Source: Bifidobacterium merycicum DSM 6492
GTDB taxonomy: Bacteria; Actinomycetota; Actinomycetes; Actinomycetales; Bifidobacteriaceae
Reading direction: 5' to 3'
Assembly: GCF_900129045.1 (NCBI RefSeq)
Contig: NZ_FQTX01000004.1
Span: 1 to 64,000 of the forward strand
DNA length: 64,000 nt
This document shows, piece after piece, positions 61,999-64,000 of the stretch. The notes beneath the pieces are model-generated. The model was not told the origin of the DNA, searched no databases, and saw only the letters and a list, made by a program, of their open reading frames with translations. Position numbers and translations under genes: made by a program. The first letter of the stretch is position 1; each line of letters begins with the position of its first letter.

Positions 61999-63591
61999 AT
62001 GGCCTGTACCACGATTCTGGTAGGCAAGGATGCGAGCTATGACGGCTCCACCATTATCGCCCGCAACGAGGATTCCGCGAACGGCGAATTCTGCCCCAAG
62101 CGATTCGTCGTCGTCAAGCCGGAGGACCAGCCGCGCACGTACCAGGCGGTCATCTCCCACGTCCGTATCGAACTGCCGGACGATCCCATGCAATACACCA
62201 GCGTCCCCAACGCCGATCTCAAGGAAGGACTGTGGGGCGAAGCCGGCGTGAACGAGGCCAACGTGGCCATGAGCGCCACCGAAACTTTGAGCACCAACGA
62301 GCGCGTGCTCGGCGCCGACCCCTTCGTGGAACTCGTCCCGACCAAGGGCAAGGAAGGCGAGGAGGGCTATGAGCCCGAAGTCGCCGGCGGTATCGGCGAA
62401 GAGGATTTCCTCACCATCGTTCTGCCGTACGTCAAAACCGCGCGTGAAGGCGTGGAACGCTTGGGCGCTCTGCTTGAGGAATACGGCACTTATGAGATGA
62501 ACGGCGTCGCGTTCTCCGACGTGAACGAGATCTGGTGGATGGAAACCGTCGGCGGTCATCATTGGATCGCCAAGCGCGTGCCGGACGCCGCGTACGTGAC
62601 CATGCCGAACCAGCTGGGCATCGACGAGTTCGACTTGGACGATGCGCTGGGCGACCAGATCGAGCACATGTGCTCCGCCGACCTGGGCGAGTTCATCGAA
62701 CGCAACCATCTCGATCTGGCCGTCGAAGCCACCTCGCCGTTCAACCCGCGCGACGCCTTCGGCTCCCACTCCGATTCCGACCACGTGTACAACACGCCGC
62801 GCGCATGGTGGATGCAGCGTTTCCTGAACCCCTACGACGAGGTGTGGGACGGCCCGGACGCCGACCATCGCCCCGAAAACAACGACATCCCGTGGGCTCG
62901 CCAGCCGGAACGCAAGGTGACTATCGAAGACATCAAGTACGTGCTGTCCGGCCATTATCAGGGCACCCCGTACGATCCGTACGGCAAGCTCGGCGATGAG
63001 CATACGCGCCACATGTACCGTCCGATCGGCATCAACCGCCAGAGCCAGCTCGCCGTGCTGCAGCTGCGCCCGTACCGCCCGCAGGCGTACCGCGCGATCC
63101 AGTGGATGGCCTACGGTTCCAACCCGTTCAACACGTTGGTGCCGTTCTACGCCAACGTCGACGTCACGCCCGCATACATGGCCGACACCACCACGCGCGT
63201 GACCAGCGAGAACTTCTACTGGGAGAACCGCATCATCGCCGCGCTGTGCGACGGCGCCTTCGCCGACACCGCCAACGCGGTCGAACGCTACCAGGAGAAG
63301 ACCGGCGCGATGGGCCACCGCATGGTCGCCGCCACCGACGAGCAGGCCGCGCGCTTGGATTCCGCCGTGCAGGGCGAATTCGACGCCGACAACATCGAAG
63401 GCGACGTCGAACCGATGGAACCGGAGGCGATCATCGCCGCCGTGCGCAACGGTGAGGTGCGCGACGTGCTCGCCGCGGCCAACCAGACCATGGCCGACCA
63501 GCTGAAGGAGGAAACCGACAAGCTTCTCGACTCCGTGCTGTACACGCGCAGCATGGCGATGAAGAACGGTTTCCACATGTCCGATTTCTAA
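61999..63591 (+). CDS. pepD: C69-family dipeptidase
   Basis: An Ntn-hydrolase dipeptidase, 530 residues. The start MACTTILVGKDASYDGSTII has Cys3, which becomes the N-terminal nucleophile after removal of Met-Ala in known members. RNEDSANGEFCPKRFVVV follows as the family signature. There is no signal peptide, so it acts in the cytoplasm on peptides brought in by transporters. ATG 61999 has AAGAAAGGAAACC upstream. Confidence 0.93.
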   Translation: MACTTILVGKDASYDGSTIIARNEDSANGEFCPKRFVVVKPEDQPRTYQAVISHVRIELPDDPMQYTSVPNADLKEGLWGEAGVNEANVAMSATETLSTNERVLGADPFVELVPTKGKEGEEGYEPEVAGGIGEEDFLTIVLPYVKTAREGVERLGALLEEYGTYEMNGVAFSDVNEIWWMETVGGHHWIAKRVPDAAYVTMPNQLGIDEFDLDDALGDQIEHMCSADLGEFIERNHLDLAVEATSPFNPRDAFGSHSDSDHVYNTPRAWWMQRFLNPYDEVWDGPDADHRPENNDIPWARQPERKVTIEDIKYVLSGHYQGTPYDPYGKLGDEHTRHMYRPIGINRQSQLAVLQLRPYRPQAYRAIQWMAYGSNPFNTLVPFYANVDVTPAYMADTTTRVTSENFYWENRIIAALCDGAFADTANAVERYQEKTGAMGHRMVAATDEQAARLDSAVQGEFDADNIEGDVEPMEPEAIIAAVRNGEVRDVLAAANQTMADQLKEETDKLLDSVLYTRSMAMKNGFHMSDF

Positions 63592-63641
63592 TTTTTCACC
63601 GCGCCAACCGCGAGAGGGAACACACAGAAAGGTATCAACGA

Positions 63642-64000
63642 ATGACTTCCATCGAGGACTTCACCAGACAGTACGGTCTGGTTCAGAAGATCGACGCCTT
63701 CGGCTATCTCGATTATCTGAAGAACAACCCCGACGCCCCGCGCAAGCACGGCAAGGTCGTGCTCGTCACCGCCGACACCCCGCTGAAGGCGAGCCGCGGC
63801 GAAGGCAAGACCACCACCACCATCGCGCTCATCGACGCGCTGAACGAGCGTGGCATCGACGCGGCCGCCGTGCTGCGCCAGCCGAGCATGGGCATCACCG
63901 CCGCCGGTTCCAAGGGCGGCGCCTCCGGTGGCGGCAAGGCGTCCCTGACCCATCCGGAGCTGATCGACTGGGGTCTGTGCGGCGAGATGGGGGCCATCGA
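63642..64000 (+). CDS. fhs: Formate-tetrahydrofolate ligase, N-terminal part (runs off the window)
   Basis: Makes 10-formyl-THF from formate, THF and ATP. Only the first 119 codons are present. The start MTSIEDFTRQYGLVQKID is not a common one, but the ATP-binding loop TPLKASRGEGKTTTTIALID, and RQPSMGITAAGSKGGASGGG are diagnostic. ATG 63642 follows CAGAAAGG. Formate is a major fermentation product of bifidobacteria, so the enzyme can feed it into one-carbon metabolism. Confidence 0.93.
   Translation, partial: MTSIEDFTRQYGLVQKIDAFGYLDYLKNNPDAPRKHGKVVLVTADTPLKASRGEGKTTTTIALIDALNERGIDAAAVLRQPSMGITAAGSKGGASGGGKASLTHPELIDWGLCGEMGAI

Noticed and set aside
59464..63576. Antisense open frame of about 1370 codons on the minus strand
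   Set aside because: It lies opposite ptsI, the PEBP gene and pepD, all clearly real. Its composition (Gly/His/Val/Asp-rich without domains) is what GC-biased third positions produce on the opposite strand.

Overview
The window is high-GC actinobacterial DNA, and the gene content points to the genus Bifidobacterium. Supporting signs are a GH42 beta-galactosidase next to a LacI-type repressor, a C69 dipeptidase, a fused CydDC-like exporter, groES under CIRCE control without an adjacent groEL, and actinobacterial gene orders (fdxA-dapC, topA-tmk-holB, senX3-regX3 beside pst). The species cannot be fixed from the sequence alone. Most of the window is ordinary core chromosome. No prophage, insertion sequence, CRISPR array or integrase was found.

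Layout. 1-4400: the 3' end of a starch-binding secreted enzyme, a small basic protein of unknown function behind an AT-rich leader, a Wzz/BY-kinase polysaccharide regulator, and a low-complexity membrane protein. 4.5-20 kb: acyl-CoA ligase (minus), pdxS-pdxT vitamin B6 synthase, the fused CydDC-like ABC exporter, the GH42 beta-galactosidase behind a promoter buried in a 54-bp near-palindrome, its probable LacI regulator, an aldo/keto reductase, a membrane-anchored HNH nuclease, an Nramp metal transporter and DAHP synthase. 20-27.4 kb: mtnN, then the phosphate module senX3-regX3-pstSCAB. Both halves of this module carry 11-bp direct repeats that look like PHO boxes. 27.4-30.7 kb: a palindromic intergenic repeat, a purine permease behind a structured leader, and a zinc-binding lipoprotein gene facing a Zur-like site.

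31.5-38.3 kb: the L10 leader with rplJ-rplL, followed by a tightly coupled three-gene operon. It encodes an FHA-domain protein, a roughly 1200-residue protein with the architecture of a superfamily 1 helicase plus a C-terminal nuclease-like domain but with every catalytic ATPase motif replaced, and a 78-residue charged protein. I consider this operon the best candidate in the window for an undescribed system, probably a phosphothreonine-reading scaffold rather than an enzyme. 38.4-41.8 kb: a decayed surface-anchored M6 metalloprotease with two frameshifts and one in-frame stop. 41.9-45.6 kb: a SAF-domain protein, a FmdB-type zinc-ribbon protein and 5-formyl-THF cyclo-ligase on the minus strand, divergent from a RimJ-like acetyltransferase and a membrane protein. 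This arrangement resembles the mycobacterial Rv0991c-Rv0996 neighbourhood.

45.7-64 kb: CIRCE-groES, three tRNAs (Tyr, Thr, Met), rpmG, murB, an amino-acid permease, fdxA-dapC, the small SRP RNA, a PAP2 phosphatase, topA-tmk-holB, a LacI-type regulator next to ptsH, divergent ptsH/ptsI with a LacI-type operator between them, a PEBP-family protein, dipeptidase pepD and the start of fhs, which runs off the window. Functional themes are carbohydrate uptake and its control, phosphate starvation response, cell-envelope and division genes, and housekeeping.
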